The notes under the pieces are model-generated. The model was given only the letters and a program-made list of their open reading frames with translations. It had not been told where the DNA came from and searched no databases. From Beroe forskalii (taxonomy: Eukaryota; Ctenophora; Nuda; Beroida; Beroidae): a stretch of 64,000 bases of DNA. Every line of letters begins with the position of its first letter. Position 1 is the first letter of the stretch. Location of the stretch: positions 744,001 through 808,000 of the forward strand of contig WFMF01000043.1 in the NCBI GenBank assembly GCA_011033025.1, written 5' to 3'. The position numbers and the translations under genes were made by a program. This document shows, one piece after another, positions 33,041 to 44,605 of the stretch.

Positions 33041-35517
33041 TACTTACTTACTTTGTTGAGTTTCGTAGATTCCTCTATCAGGCCATCGCAGCTCATACCC
33101 GAGCAGAAGGAGCTGTCTTGTAGCCATTCCATTCCAGAAGTGAGTTCCCGTTTCTTGTACTGTCCGGGGACATCAGGGAAGGAAATGACGAACGCTGTGA
33201 GCAACGACTTGAGCGCCCAGGATATCCTCGATTGTGTGCAGACTGGCTGGGATTGTGTTCCATAATCACAGCAAATGAACTGTCAAAAAGCGTCTGGTTG
33301 TGTTGACTTCACGTTCTAGAAAGGCTGGGCACCATTGCTCTGTAGCCATGTCGTGGTGTAGTGAGAACTTGATGCTGGTATCATTTGGACACTTGCCGTG
33401 CAACACTTTCCACATGTGTATAATGATGTACCGTTCTCTTCTTCTTTGTAAGGACATCAGGTTCAGGGCTTGCAGCCTTTCCCAGTAGTTCAAATGACGA
33501 ACACTTTTGAATTTTTGCAGTGAATGTACGCTGCACACTCTCCAATTCCTGAATATCAGCACGTTTTGGGGTGTTCCATAAGGGACAGCAGTACTCGAGG
33601 TGACTTCTGACAAGAGATTTGTAGACTTGTAGAGAGTCATCAACGTCAGTTTGTCTCTTGTCTTGAATGCACTTAAAACCCAAGCCGCGACTTTTCGAGC
33701 ACGTTCTGCGATCACATTGACATGAGAGCTCCAAGAAAGGTCCGCTGAGACAATAACCCCAAATCCTTAACTTCTTTTGAGGGGTAGAGCATGTTACCAC
33801 TTGAAACTTGATATGTTTGTGTCAAAACAGCAAACGGTAGGTTGAGCAGGGACAGTGTCTATGAACAAGAAGCTCAAACTTATCCTCATGTAGTGCCATA
33901 TTGTTGCACTTCGCCCAATCAACTACACTGTTGAGATCATGTTGCAATGTCTCAGTATCATCGAGTTTGAAGATATGCCGCAGTATACGAGTGTCATCTG
34001 CGAAGAACCTTATGATCGATCCTGTTACACATAGCTGCATATCGTTGATGAAAATGATGAACAACAGTGGGCCTAATACAGTCCCTTGTTTACTCCACTC
34101 AGGATGACAGCAGTGATTGATGAAACTCCATCTAACACTACACGCTGCTCGCGGTCAGTCAGGAACGAACCCATTTCACCAAGTTGTCGTGAAATCCAAG
34201 CCTTTTCATTTTCATGAGCAGAAGTCGATGGTCCACTTTATCGAAAGCTTTGGCGAAATCGAGGTAAATTGCATCTGTGTCAGCATTCTGAACTAAGCCT
34301 TGAACTATATCATCGACATGACTTAGTAGCTGGGTAAGGCAGCTTCTTCCCGCTCGGAAGCCGTGTTGGCTGTCACCAAGGATGGTTTTCCTCGATGTAG
34401 TCAACCATAACTTTCCGGAGAACACGCTCATAAATTTTATGATGTGGGAAGTGAGAGCAACGGGTCTGTAGTTTGCCGCCTTTGCACGGTCACCTTTCTT
34501 GTACAAGGGGGGTGATGTATGTTTCGTAGAATTTTTGGCACGATACCACACTCAAATGATTCCTTCCAAATAATCCTTATTGGGCGACACAGTTCTCTGA
34601 ACAGTTCTTCAAGAGTATCGCTGTGACACCATCAGGTCCACTGGAAGAACTCAGGGGGATACTGTTGATTGCAGAGATGATATCTTCATCACTAAAATCA
34701 AAGTGTGGCAATTCCTGTGGGTGCTGTATTGAGGGCGGAGAGAAAGAAGGATCCTTAAAACACTTGGAGAGTCTGGGTCACTGAAAACTGAGCAGAACTG
34801 CTCTTGCAATAAATCAGCCATCTTTTGGGGGTCTGTGGTGATTTCTTGCTTTTCATTGAACAGCATATTGATACTTGAACGTATCTTTGAGAGAGACTTA
34901 GCATAGCTGTAGAAAAACTTGGGATTTGTTTTGATTTTTTCTAGAGCTCTAGCCTCCTTTTCATCCATACTCTTGTTGTGGGCACACATGATGTCATACT
35001 GAAGTAGGGCAACAGTGTTTCTCACATTCCTGATATGGTCCTCTGGAGCGTTTCTGTCAATGAGGGCCTGCAAACGGGCCTGCTGCCTTTTTCGCCTGCG
35101 CCGTAAAGCATTGAAATTTTTAGGGCGACCAGTGGGGACACTTTTTCGTGGGACACACGAAGAGCAAACTCGAAAGAGTGTATCCGTGAAAGTTGCTGGA
35201 AACTCCTCGAAAGAGCATGTGGAACGAAGAAGCGACCAGTCTACTTCTTCTAATTTGCTCCGTAGCATGTCAAAGTCAGCTTTGTAGAAGTCGAGTGATC
35301 CGAAGGAGCTTTTGTCAAACGAAGGGACCTCAGATTTCTCTTCAGCCAACGGATTCCAAGCCAGTATGACATCCACTAACTGGTGATCTGACATGGTTGT
35401 TGACTCTGATCGGACATTGGTTACAAGTCTGTCATTGTTCGTTATGAACAAGTCCAAAGTATTGGTACCTCTGGTGGGGCACTTCACATACTGACTCAGT
35501 AAGTTGCCTGACATGAA
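33041..35517 (-). pseudogene. CR1/L2-like LINE, 5'-truncated reverse transcriptase
   Basis: The minus strand carries a decayed ORF2. From 5' to 3' it shows the end of the endonuclease region (TSDHQ-like MSDHQLVDVILAW near 35390), then FEEFPATFTDTLFRVCSSCV and NPKFFYSYAKSLSK. The reverse transcriptase follows: NYRPVALTSHIIKF, QHGFRAGRSCLTQLLSHVDD and LDFAKAFDKVDHRLL near 34250, with the catalytic FADD box at 33993-34004. The C-terminal tail includes VRSHLEYCCPLWNT and IIHMWKVLHGKCPND, then FPDVPG, ending near 33050 in a short AAGT tandem typical of LINE 3' ends. Several frameshifts break the frame. It lies in the AIMP1 intron, in the same transcriptional orientation. Confidence 0.9.
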
Positions 35518-36732
35518 TAAAAGAAGTCTCAGTCCTTCTTATTATAAAATATGTTCATATTTTCGGCAATTTTGGCTTTTACTCTTACTGGGATCATTTA
35601 AACGTACAATATCAACTTTTAGAGATTCCGTTTGTCATTACGAGGGAAGAGTACCAGAGGCGTAAGTGATATTTATTTGCTCAGTGCCACGCTGGTTTAA
35701 TAGCTAAATATATAGTAGAATAAGCAGTTGCTTCATCAAATATACTTTCTGATAAATTCCGATTCCCCTCTCATTTGCGACAAAATGAGAAGTAGCGACA
35801 AAACTTAATTTCACGTAATTTTGTCGCAAATTATAGGAAAATCAGAGTTTTAATCAGAAATCATCTGTAAAACATGCGACTCATGAATATCGCCCCATCC
35901 CAATATCTTAATAGCTCGAATAGATAAAATAAGTGAATGTCACTTGGCAAATAAATCCTCAACCTCATCATACAAGGTTATTACAAAAGTATCTTCTGTG
36001 ACCCAAAGTAAAACGAACTCAGCCCAGGAGGACGAAACTTTGAGGCAAGTCCCCCGATATTTTCTTATTCTATCAAAAAAACATTCTTTTTAGTACTTCA
36101 GTACTTATTCCTGAAAAATTATATATGAACTGATTTAGAGGCATGACAGAAATGACGAAAAATGAATGCTACCTCTTACAATTATTGCATATAAGTTATA
36201 TTTAGATTATATTCGCATTTATCTTATACGTATATTTTCTTTTGATTGACCATTATTAAGGAATAATTGGTAATCAGACTGACTGGGACGGAAGATATAT
36301 TCCAGATGGATTGTTTTTAAAAACGGTGGCAGAGGTCGGTCGATGATCAATGCTGAGTCGGTGGTAACATTAGTTACTGTAATTTTGAAATTGACCGTTC
36401 ACAAAAGAGAAGGTTTACAAAAGTGTACAATTTAACCGAGTCGAATATAGGTACTTAGGTACCCATATGTGTGCAGACCGCTCGAGGTACATAGCAGATT
36501 ACAAAGACAGTGAACAAAACAAAATTGTCCAATGTCAGTATCAGTAGGATAATCAGTTTTCAGAACTAACATCATCTTGAAATCAAAACGGAACAAAACG
36601 CATATGGTTCAGCATGACTAAGCAAACAAAATATCATATCATCTACAGTAACAGTGTTACAGTATAATTCTTCCCCACAAAAATCTTGAAAATATATCAT
36701 TCATAAAAGAAACAAACAAAAATTTATATATA
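35518..36732. other. No gene recognised
   Basis: AT-rich sequence. A short inverted pair around TTTGTCGC (35780-35830) is the only structure noticed. Confidence 0.4.
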
Positions 36733-36960
36733 TCAAATATTCATTTTATCAGAGTTTTTATTGTTAATCAACTCAAAATCAATATCAATAACTTTCCATG
36801 CACGATGGATGAAAGTCCTCTTTATGGTCCTACTTCCACGAAAAGCCTCCAATGTTGTGCGTAGGAGTGAGAAACGAAGACGTCTCCGGATGAATGCCAT
36901 CACTGAGCTGTAACTTTCGTTCCTTTTCCCAGCACGACAAAGACTAACCGACGTGACGAA
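36733..36960 (-). pseudogene. Retroelement-like C-terminal coding remnant
   Basis: The minus strand is open for about 75 codons to a TGA at 36733. It encodes LCRAGKRNESYSSVMAFIRR, then FSLLRTTLEAFRGSR. Tails of this form (KRN-x-x-YS ... RRR-x-x-F-x-LLR ... RGSR) close the coding region of reverse-transcriptase-bearing elements in cnidarians and other invertebrates, as far as I recall. No upstream domain is preserved here. The assignment is by pattern only. Confidence 0.4.
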
Positions 36961-37385
36961 GTTCTATTTTTCTATTTTTCACTCTGCTCCTTCATAAAAA
37001 TGAATATTTGATTTCGTTGTCATAACTTTTGATCTGATTGGAATTTTTGATGCAGTTAAAGGTAACAAATCACTTTGAATTGTGTTTAAAATTTGCAAAC
37101 GAGGTCTACGTAGCTGTTTGAGCTGTGTATTTGCAGTCCCAACGGGTTTGCTAGTCTCTTATATAACGTCGCAAATCGTGTTTGTTTTTTGAACGTCACG
37201 CCCCATGGCAACGTGCGTGCAGTGGGAAAATGCATGTGCAGATTAATTGCGCGCGTTCATTTCGGTTGAATGCTGTTTTCATTTCGTTGCTCCGTAACTT
37301 TTGATCTGATTGGAATTTCTTGATGCGGTAAAAAGTATTCAATCAATTTGAATTGCGGGATTTGAAATTTTCGAACGAGGTGCAG
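36961..37385. repeat. ~280-bp dispersed repeat (CCCCATGGCAACG family)
   Basis: Carries GTCACGCCCCATGGCAACG, TTTCGTTGCTCCGTAACTTT and GATCTGATTGGAATTT, then GAACGAGGTGC and a CCCAACGGG...GCTAGT boundary. The same unit occurs at least twice at 44040-44605. Confidence 0.7.
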
Positions 37386-39520
37386 TAAGGTTTTTCTTTT
37401 CAGGTAGCCACAGGCCCACCCTAGGATGCTGGGTTTTTTCGTCGTTCAGGCCCACTTCCTTCCACCACTGTCCCACTTTTAGTATAAACTTGATCACAAA
37501 AACAGGCCCATTTGAGACATCACAGGCCCATTTGAGATGATGCAAGCCAATTTGAAACAGCACTGGCCAATTTATGACAATGTATGCCCATTAATTGATA
37601 CATCTCAGGCCCATTTGTTATGTATAATATGTATAATGTATATAACTTCACGGACATTAATGTTATTATTGCTCGTGGAGTTTTAGGTCTGTTAAATAAC
37701 TTGACAAAAGTTGGATTTTGCAAGTTGAAATATTTTCGTAGGGTGAATTAAACCAAACCTGTGCTTTTTACTAATCCTTCGTACTTTTTATCCTGTTGAG
37801 CATTTCATGATGATTCCCACTCGAACGAAAATACGGAAAAAATTGTAATTTGCAAGTGTCCCAGGTATAAAAAATTGTAACTTCTGTTATATAAAATTTC
37901 TCATCAGCAGAAATTTGCAAATTCTCAAATCATGCGACATAGGCGTGTTTTATAAAGTTCTGAATATTTGAAAGATATTATTGGCTGACTGCCTTTGCCT
38001 CAAGAAAACAGAATTTGAACAGTGTTGAGCTGTACATTTTACACATTCAGAATGAGTCGAGTCTCATAAAGCTCGAAAATCTAAACAGCCTAAAGAGCTA
38101 AAGGACTAGTAAGGTTTTTCTTTTCAGGTAGCCACAGGCCCACCCTAAGGATGCTGGGTTGGTTTTCGTTGTTCAGGCCCACCACTGGCCTACTTTTAAG
38201 CAGAAACTTGATCACAAAAACAGGCCCATTTGAGTCTTCACAGGCCCATTTGAGATAATACAAGCCCATTTGAAACAGCACTGGCCAATTTATGACAATG
38301 TATGCCCATTAATTGATACATCACAGGCCCATTTGATACATAATATGTATATAACTTCACGGAAATTAATATTATTTATGTCCATTTGAAACAGCACTGG
38401 CCAATTTACTTGACAAAAGTTGGATTTTAATTGAAATATTTTCACAGGCCCAGGATCGTTCACATATTATATTAATCACCTAAATTAATATTATTTATTC
38501 CAAATGATTTTAAGTCCATGTTATTAACAAATACAACTACTGACAAAAGTTGATTTTGCAAGTTGAAATATTTTCGTAGGGTGAATTAAACCAAACCTGT
38601 GCTTTTTACTAATCCTTCCTACTTTTTATCCTGTTGAGCATTTCATGATGATTCCCACTCGAACGAAAATACGGAAAAAATTGTAATTTGCAAGTGTCGC
38701 AGGTATAAAAAATTGTAACTTCTGTTATATAAAATTTCTCATCAGCAGAAATTTGCAAATTCTCAAATCATGCGACATAGGCATGTTTTATAAAGTTCTG
38801 AATATTTGAAAGATATTATTGGCTGACTGCCTTTGCCTCAAGAAAACAGAATTTGAACAGTGTTGAGCTGTACATTTTACACATTCAGAATGAGTCGAGT
38901 CTCATAAAGCTCGAAAATCTAAACGGCCTAAAGGGCTAGTAAGGTTTTTCTTTTCAGGTAGCCACAGGCCCACCCTAGGATGCTGGGTTGGTTTTCGTTG
39001 TTCAGGCCCACCACTGGCCTACTTTTAAGCACTGGGTTTGGTTGTTAAATACGCATTTTTCAAAAAGTACAATACGTATTTTTGGCAGAAACTGTCGTAC
39101 TTTTTCGGCTAAAATTTTGAAACTTGATCAAACAAAAACAGGAATGTATTGGTCGCGCCATTTGAATGTTAACTCACAGGCCCATTTGAGATAATACAAG
39201 CCCATTTGAAACAGCACTGGCCAATTTATGGCAATGTATGCCGATTTATTGATACATCACAGGCCCATTTGAGACATAAAAAAGCCCAAATGAGACAACA
39301 CGGACCCGTTTGAGACAAAACAGGTCCATTTGAGACAACACATGCCAATCTTGGACATTGCAGGCCCAAACTTTTACAGTTTTACCAACCCCTACCCCCT
39401 TTAACCTTTTACCGAAAACTCCTCGGATTTCGAAATGGAAGACAAAATTTCAAAATCAAGAAAAAAGCTCGTTCTAGGATGCCAGCCACCACCGCATCCA
39501 GGAAAGAAAAACCTTAGGAA
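37386..39520. repeat. Tandem segmental repeat, three units, CAGGCCCATTTGAGA-rich
   Basis: Units begin AAGGTTTTTCTTTTCAGGTA at about 37388, 38109 and 38941. Each contains a string of AGGCCCATTTGAGAYA-like repeats. The first two also share a ~410-bp block (GACAAAAGTTGGATTTTGC to AAAGGGCTAGT) at 37695-38105 and 38530-38940. The last unit ends TCCAGGAAAGAAAAACCTTA near 39514, the inverse of the unit start, so AAGGTTTTTCTTT is a terminal inverted repeat. Another copy is at 43665-44013. Confidence 0.75.
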
Positions 39521-40593
39521 AAATAGGTGGTATTCGTCATCCTAACTTACCTCTTTGAGATATGATGATGACGTCATCAAAACGCATATTTTACTTGCAC
39601 GCCTATAAGCTTGGGTACATTGTTTTAATTCGTTTGGTTCTTCAATTTTTCTCTCCTTTTGTTTGTAATTCAAAGCAACAATGGCAGTAAGAATAATGCA
39701 GCAATGACGGAATGATTATGTAATGATTCGAAAAGGGGATAATTTGACCGTGTTCAGAGTTGATGTTCATATCAGTATGATGTCATGTTAGAATTTAGAA
39801 TTAGATTTTACTGAAAATTGGAAGTCGTTGATTGAATGATTGGGATAAGAAAAAATTTCCCAAGACTTGTCAAAATCTAATATAAAGCAATGTTATGTTT
39901 GACACTTTCCAATAAATCTTGAGCAAAAGTACATAATTATAGGGCTCCTCAATTTTGAAGTCAAAACATTCAAAATGAAAGAAATATACAAAAAAATCTC
40001 AATTTAGATTGGTTTGTGTTTAAGTAAGACACCGCTCAAGTCTCAATTCCCAAGTCACTATTCCTAATTTCAAGTAAATAAAAGAAGCCGTGCCTGACTT
40101 GACAGCCATTTTACGTATTACATTTGTCTCTTTCTTTCCTCGTTTTCGCCTCGAAAGTTTTCAATTCCATCTAAAGGCGTGGGCTAAGTCAAAGTCGAAG
40201 AGAATTTACTCCTGATCACTTTGTTAGAATTTTCTAATGCCCTAATGATATACAATACCCCTACACCCTGATATCAGAACCCTATCATCTGTATGCTCTA
40301 ATGTTAGAGTTTCCCTTTCATCCTGAAACCAGAATCCCACTATTAGAATATTCTAATCTCATATTGATTCCAATATTAACCTGAAACCAGAATTTTTATC
40401 ATATTTTGTATATATATTCAGTATTTAGGTGTGTATAAAGAAATGCGAAATAAACTTTTGTTTTATTCTGAACTTTTGTTTTACAGTATTCTGAACATGG
40501 CTAATTTCTCAATTTCATGCAAGATAAATTAAGGCTAATATTTTGATCTTTAAATCGTAAGAAACTGTTCATATCTCCATTCTCCAGCTGTTC
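39521..40593. other. No gene recognised
   Basis: AT-rich sequence with a weak ~50-bp periodicity of AGAATYYCTAAT-like units (40225-40390). A likely acceptor (TTCTCCAG at 40580-40587) leads into the secreted-protein gene. Confidence 0.4.
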
Positions 40594-40596
40594 ATG

Positions 40597-40881
40597 ATGA
40601 ACTTTCCCCTGAAGTTTACCCTGCTTATCCTCGTCATTGGCTTGGCTAGCTGCCAATCCTACTCCAAGAGTCAAGGAATTTGTATATATACAGACGGGGG
40701 ACCAGAAAAGAACCCCTTCTACCAAGATCGGCTGTGTTTGGGCCGGTGTGACAGGGACGCAACCTGCACTGGCTATACCGTGCCAAAGAATCCTGACTTT
40801 CCCATGTGTATGACCTACCATGGTACAGCTGCGTCTGGAGATGGTAACGAAATGGCTGAGTGTTTCTCCAAGACGGCTTGA
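40597..40881 (+). CDS. Small secreted cysteine-rich protein, PAN/apple-like
   Basis: The product is about 94 residues (95 if the upstream ATG at 40594 is used). A strong signal peptide (FPLKFTLLILVIGLASC) is followed by a mature chain of about 75 residues with six cysteines at positions 30, 48, 52, 58, 72 and 90 of the longer form. The core LCLGRCDRDATCTGY with a later C-x-x-YHG is the pattern of a compact PAN/apple-type module, so a role in extracellular binding is possible. The start at 40597 is preferred because the paralogue at 41548 has only that methionine. The acceptor-like TTCTCCAG at 40580-40587 suggests an upstream non-coding exon. A related gene lies 2.3 kb downstream on the same strand. 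Confidence 0.65.
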   Translation: MNFPLKFTLLILVIGLASCQSYSKSQGICIYTDGGPEKNPFYQDRLCLGRCDRDATCTGYTVPKNPDFPMCMTYHGTAASGDGNEMAECFSKTA

Positions 40882-41547
40882 AAGAGTTGGGAAAGGTATC
40901 TAGGAGGGGCATGCTGAGTGAGAGGAGCCTCTTGAACTGTGATCTTTAGGACATGGTCATATGACTCTCAGTAGAAAAGCTATCTTCAATTTTAACAGCA
41001 CTTTTTCTAATTCACAAATTGATAAATGGCCTTACTAGGATGCATGGGACTAGTATACACGCTCCCCTAAGGGGTTGGGGTAGGCCCCCTGTTTTGAAAG
41101 GCCGCTCCTGGAAATTAAAGGGAGGCTTGCCACTACATCAGTACATTGTATTTTTCCTAGCTTTTATAGAATAATGTATGCGTCCAAGACTTCTCAGTTC
41201 TCAATTTTCAATACGATTGAAATTTAAAGTCAATGTATAAGAAAGCATTTTGTTTAGTGAACATCAGATGTGACATAAAGCAGAACTCGAGCTTCAATTC
41301 TTACTTTCGAAGTAACTATATCTACTGTCCCTTCTTATTTCTTTATTTGACAGGGTCAGGAAAGATGAAAGATTTTGCTGATCTTCTGTGCCCATCTTTT
41401 CTCTTTTCTTAGTAAATTAATTGGGTCGACAGTTTTTAATCGCTGACATTTCATTATAAGGTGTAAATGTAATTAATTTCTTTTCAAATTTAAGAAGAAC
41501 CCCTTCTAATCTTTTTTATCTCCATTCTCCAGATCACCATTAAAATT
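40882..41547. other. Spacer between the two secreted-protein genes
   Basis: AT-rich; no separate gene seen. The last 30 bp (TCTCCATTCTCCAGAT) matches the sequence just upstream of the first paralogue, showing that the duplication included the acceptor region. Confidence 0.5.
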
Positions 41548-41580
41548 ATGAATATTCCCCTGAAGTGTACCCTCCTTATC
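41548..41580 (+). pseudogene. Detached 5' coding fragment of the second secreted-protein gene
   Basis: The fragment encodes MNIPLKCTLLI, equivalent to MNFPLKFTLLI of the paralogue at 40597. It is cut off from the rest of its gene by the transposon at 41581-42920. The reading resumes at 42921 with LILVIGLASC. Confidence 0.85.
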
Positions 41581-42920
41581 GGGGGGGCCAACCCCATAAA
41601 CCCCCAAAAATTTAACCCCCATTTGCCTTTTTCGATATCCACTTGAGGGTTTATGGGGGTTTAATTTCCCAGGTACCATTTCCAAAATGATCAAAATTTC
41701 AGACAAAAATGGCTCAATTGTGGTGAAAATGTGTAATTCTTGTGATCCTTGCTCAATTTTAAAGGCGAAGAAAGGAAGAAAAGTTAAGCCAAAAATCTCT
41801 AAAAATGGTACCATTCTAGAAAAAGGTCGAAAATCATCAACAAAAAATGGTACCATTTCAGAAAGGGCCAAAAATGGTACCATTTCAGAAAAGGTTCGCA
41901 AATCGTCAACAGAAAATGGTACCATTTCAGAAAAGTGCCAAAAATCTTCAACAAAAAATGGTACCATTTCAGAAAAGGGTTGAAATTTGTCAACAAAAAG
42001 TGGTACCATTTCAGAAAAGGGTCGAAAATCATCAATCGAAAATGGTACCATTTCAAAGAAGGGCCAAAAATCGTCAACAAAAAATGGTACCAATTTAGAA
42101 AAGGGCGAAAAATGTCCAACAAAAAATGGTACCATTTCAGAAAAGGGTCGAAAATCATCAACGAAAAATGGTACCATTTCAGAAAAGGGCCAAAAATGGT
42201 ACCATTTCAGGAAAGGTTCGCAAATCGTCAACAGAAAATGGTACCATTTCAGAAAAGTGCGAAAAATCTTCGACAAAAAATGGTACCATTTCAGAAAAGG
42301 GTTGAAATTCGTCAACAAAAAATGGTACCATTTCAGGAAAGGGTCGAAAATCATCAATCAAAAATGGTACCATTTCAAAGAAGGGCCAAAAATCGTCAAC
42401 AAAAAATGGTACCAATTTAGAAAAGGGCGAAAAATCTCCAACAAAAAATGGTACCATTTCAGAAAAGGGGTCGAAAATCATCAACGAAAAATGGTACCAT
42501 TTCAGAAAAGGGCCAAAAATAGTACCATTTCAGAAAAGGTTCGAAAATCATCAACGAAAAATGGTACCATTTCAAAGAAGGGCCGAAAATCGTCAACAAA
42601 AAAAGGTACCATTTCAGAAAGGGGTCGAAAATCATCAACGAAAAATGGTACCATTTTGAAAGAGGGCCAAAAATGGTACCATTTCAGGAAAGGGTTAAAA
42701 ATCGCCAACAAAAAAATGGTACCATTTCAGAAAAGGGTCGAAAATCCCCAACAAAAATGGTACCATTCCGTTAAAAAAGCCAAAAATCGTGCGGAAATTA
42801 ATCATAAAACAGCCAAATTTAACTAAATTAAGCCCCCATAAACCCCCATAAACCCCCAAAAATTAAACCCCCATTTGCCATTTTTCGATATCCACCGGGG
42901 GTTTATGGGGTTAGCCCCCC
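41581..42920. mobile_element. TIR transposon inserted in a signal-peptide coding sequence
   Basis: The left end GGGGGGGCCAACCCCATAAA and right end TTTATGGGGTTAGCCCCCC are inverted repeats continuing into CCCCCAAAAATTTAACCCCC-type sequence. TTATC flanks both sides (41576-41580; 42921-42925) and occurs once at the matching place in the intact paralogue (40619-40623). The interior is almost wholly the tandem array at 41811-42770. No transposase is present. Confidence 0.85.
41811..42770. repeat. Tandem array of the palindrome AATGGTACCATT
   Basis: About two dozen units carry AATGGTACCATTTCAGAAAA, a perfect 12-bp palindrome plus a spacer. Typical spacing is about 41 bp, with some short units. A higher-order repeat of about 321 bp is visible: AAGGTTCGCAAATCGTCAAC occurs at about 41892 and 42213. 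Both strands stay open for over 270 codons because the unit lacks stops in several frames; no protein is inferred. Confidence 0.9.
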
Positions 42921-43213
42921 TTATCCTCGTTATCGGTTTGGCTAGCTGCCAATCCTACTCCAAAAGTCAAGGTTCCTGTGTTGCTGTGAGCGCCAGACAA
43001 GCCTTTGAGTCATGCTACAAAGACTTGGACTGTGCAGGGCGGTGTGATGGGGATGAGAGCTGCACGGGATACGCTATTGGGGTGAGTTTGAACACGTGTG
43101 CTACGTACCATGATACCACAGTGACGGGGGATGAAAAGGACTTGATGGAGTGTTTTGCTAAAACTTCTACTATGGTGAAGGAGATGGGAAATGTACAATT
43201 CGTTTATGAATGA
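42905..43213 (+). CDS. Small secreted cysteine-rich protein, second paralogue with transposon-derived start
   Basis: From 42921 the sequence matches the paralogue at 40597 (LILVIGLASCQSYSKSQG) and continues with CYKDLDCAGRCDGDESCTGY, then CATYHD and LMECFAKTS. It keeps the six mature cysteines plus one more, and has a short C-terminal extension. Its original start is stranded at 41548. The right terminus of the transposon supplies an in-frame ATG at 42905, giving MGLAPLILVIGLASC, which is still a short plausible signal peptide (102-residue product). Whether this start is used, or the gene is dead, cannot be told from sequence; no new stop or shift is seen in the mature part. Confidence 0.55.
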   Translation: MGLAPLILVIGLASCQSYSKSQGSCVAVSARQAFESCYKDLDCAGRCDGDESCTGYAIGVSLNTCATYHDTTVTGDEKDLMECFAKTSTMVKEMGNVQFVYE

Positions 43214-43664
43214 GAGATCTCGTGGTGAGCGTAGATATAATGAAACTGTGAAACAGAGATTGTCTCTAGATATAGTGAGATTATGAAGCAGAGAAGCAAT
43301 TATGACTCTTATCTGGGAATTATATAGTGATAAAACACAGAAAATATTGATACAAACGTAGCACTCCAAAAAAAATAAAGCTTGTTATATCAACAAGCTT
43401 GTAATATCAACAATAAATATCCATGTTTCAACTTGTATCCCTCGAATCCTTTATCTTCCAGTACACCACCCTAGTCACATAGTCTATTATCTCCGCCAGA
43501 GTAGCTACACTCGCCCCAATGAACAACCCAAGGTTGGAGAGTCCGTGTGCTGATGTATGCCTCACTCCCTGGAGGGATGGCTAGTCCGTATTCAGAGGAG
43601 GCTCTATGTAGTCGTGTAACATGACCTTGATACCTGCACTCTCGGTCGTTTTAGTGTACTCACA
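43214..43664. other. No gene recognised
   Basis: Probable 3' untranslated region of the preceding gene (AATAAA at 43373-43378), then unassigned sequence. TCCTCCCTGGAGGGATGG-like short palindromes occur near 43570. Confidence 0.4.
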
Positions 43665-44013
43665 AAAACAGGCCTATTTGAGGCATCACAGGCTTATTTG
43701 AGATAATACAAGCCCATTTGAAACAGCACTGGCCAATTTATGACAATGTATGCCCATTAATTGATGCATCACAGGCCCATTTGAGACATAAAAAAGCCCA
43801 TATGAGACAACACGGACCCGTTTGAGACAAAACAGGTCCATTTGAGACAACACAGGCCAATCTTGGACATTGCAGGCCCAAACTTTTACCAACCCCTACC
43901 CCCTTTTACCGAAAACTTCTCGGATTTCGAAATGAAAGACAAAATTTCAAAATCCAGAAAAAAGCTCGTTCTAGGATGCCAGCCACCAGCGCATCCAGGA
44001 AAGAAAAACCTTA
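43665..44013. repeat. Further copy of the CAGGCCCATTTGAGA repeat
   Basis: Matches 39170-39515, including GACAACACGGACCCGTTTGA and the right terminus GAAAGAAAAACCTTA at about 44000-44013. Confidence 0.8.
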
Positions 44014-44039
44014 GTGCAGCCCCAAGTGAGCTGTGAATT

Positions 44040-44605
44040 TGCAGGCCCAACGGGCCCGCTAGTGTTACTCATAAAGTCGCAGATTCTGTTTGTAGTTCTG
44101 TATGTCATGCCCCATGGCAACCCACGTGCAGAAGGAAAAGTAAACGAGCCAATTCATTGCGCGCACGTTCATTTCTGTTTAATGATGTTTTGATTTCGTT
44201 GCTCCGTGACGTTTGATCTGACTGGAACTTTTTGATACAGTACAAGTTAATATTCAATCATTTGAAAATTTGCGAACGAGGTGCTGCGTAGCAGTGCCGA
44301 GAAAGCTGTGTACTTGCTGGCCCAACAGGCCTGCCAGTCTAACTTATTGAGATTTCGCATTTTGTGTTTTTTCTGAACGTCACGCCCCATGGCAACGCGC
44401 ACGCAGAAGGAAAAGTAAACGTGCCAGCATTTCTGTTTGATTTAATGCTGTTTTGATTTCGTTGCTCCATAACATTTGATCTGATTGGAAATTTTTTGAT
44501 ACAGTAAAAAGTATTCAATCATTTCGAAAATTTGCAAACGAGTTGCTGCGTAGCAGCGACAAGTGAGCTGCGTATTTGATGGCCCAACAGGCCTGCTAGT
44601 CTAAC
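44040..44605. repeat. Two tandem ~280-bp units (CCCCATGGCAACG family)
   Basis: Units starting near 44065 and 44345 share ATGCCCCATGGCAACSC, CAGAAGGAAAAGTAAACG, TTGATTTCGTTGCTCC and TTTGATCTGAYTGGAA. Each ends at a GGCCCAACAGGCCTGC boundary. They are related to 36961-37385. Confidence 0.75.

Noticed and set aside
41506-42826. Long open frames on both strands (over 270 codons each)
   Set aside because: They run through a tandem repeat whose unit lacks stops in several frames. The translation is only the repeated unit, and both strands are equally open.
42875-42904. Upstream extension of the second secreted-protein frame (PFFDIHRGF)
   Set aside because: It begins at a TTG within the transposon terminus; the first in-frame ATG is at 42905.
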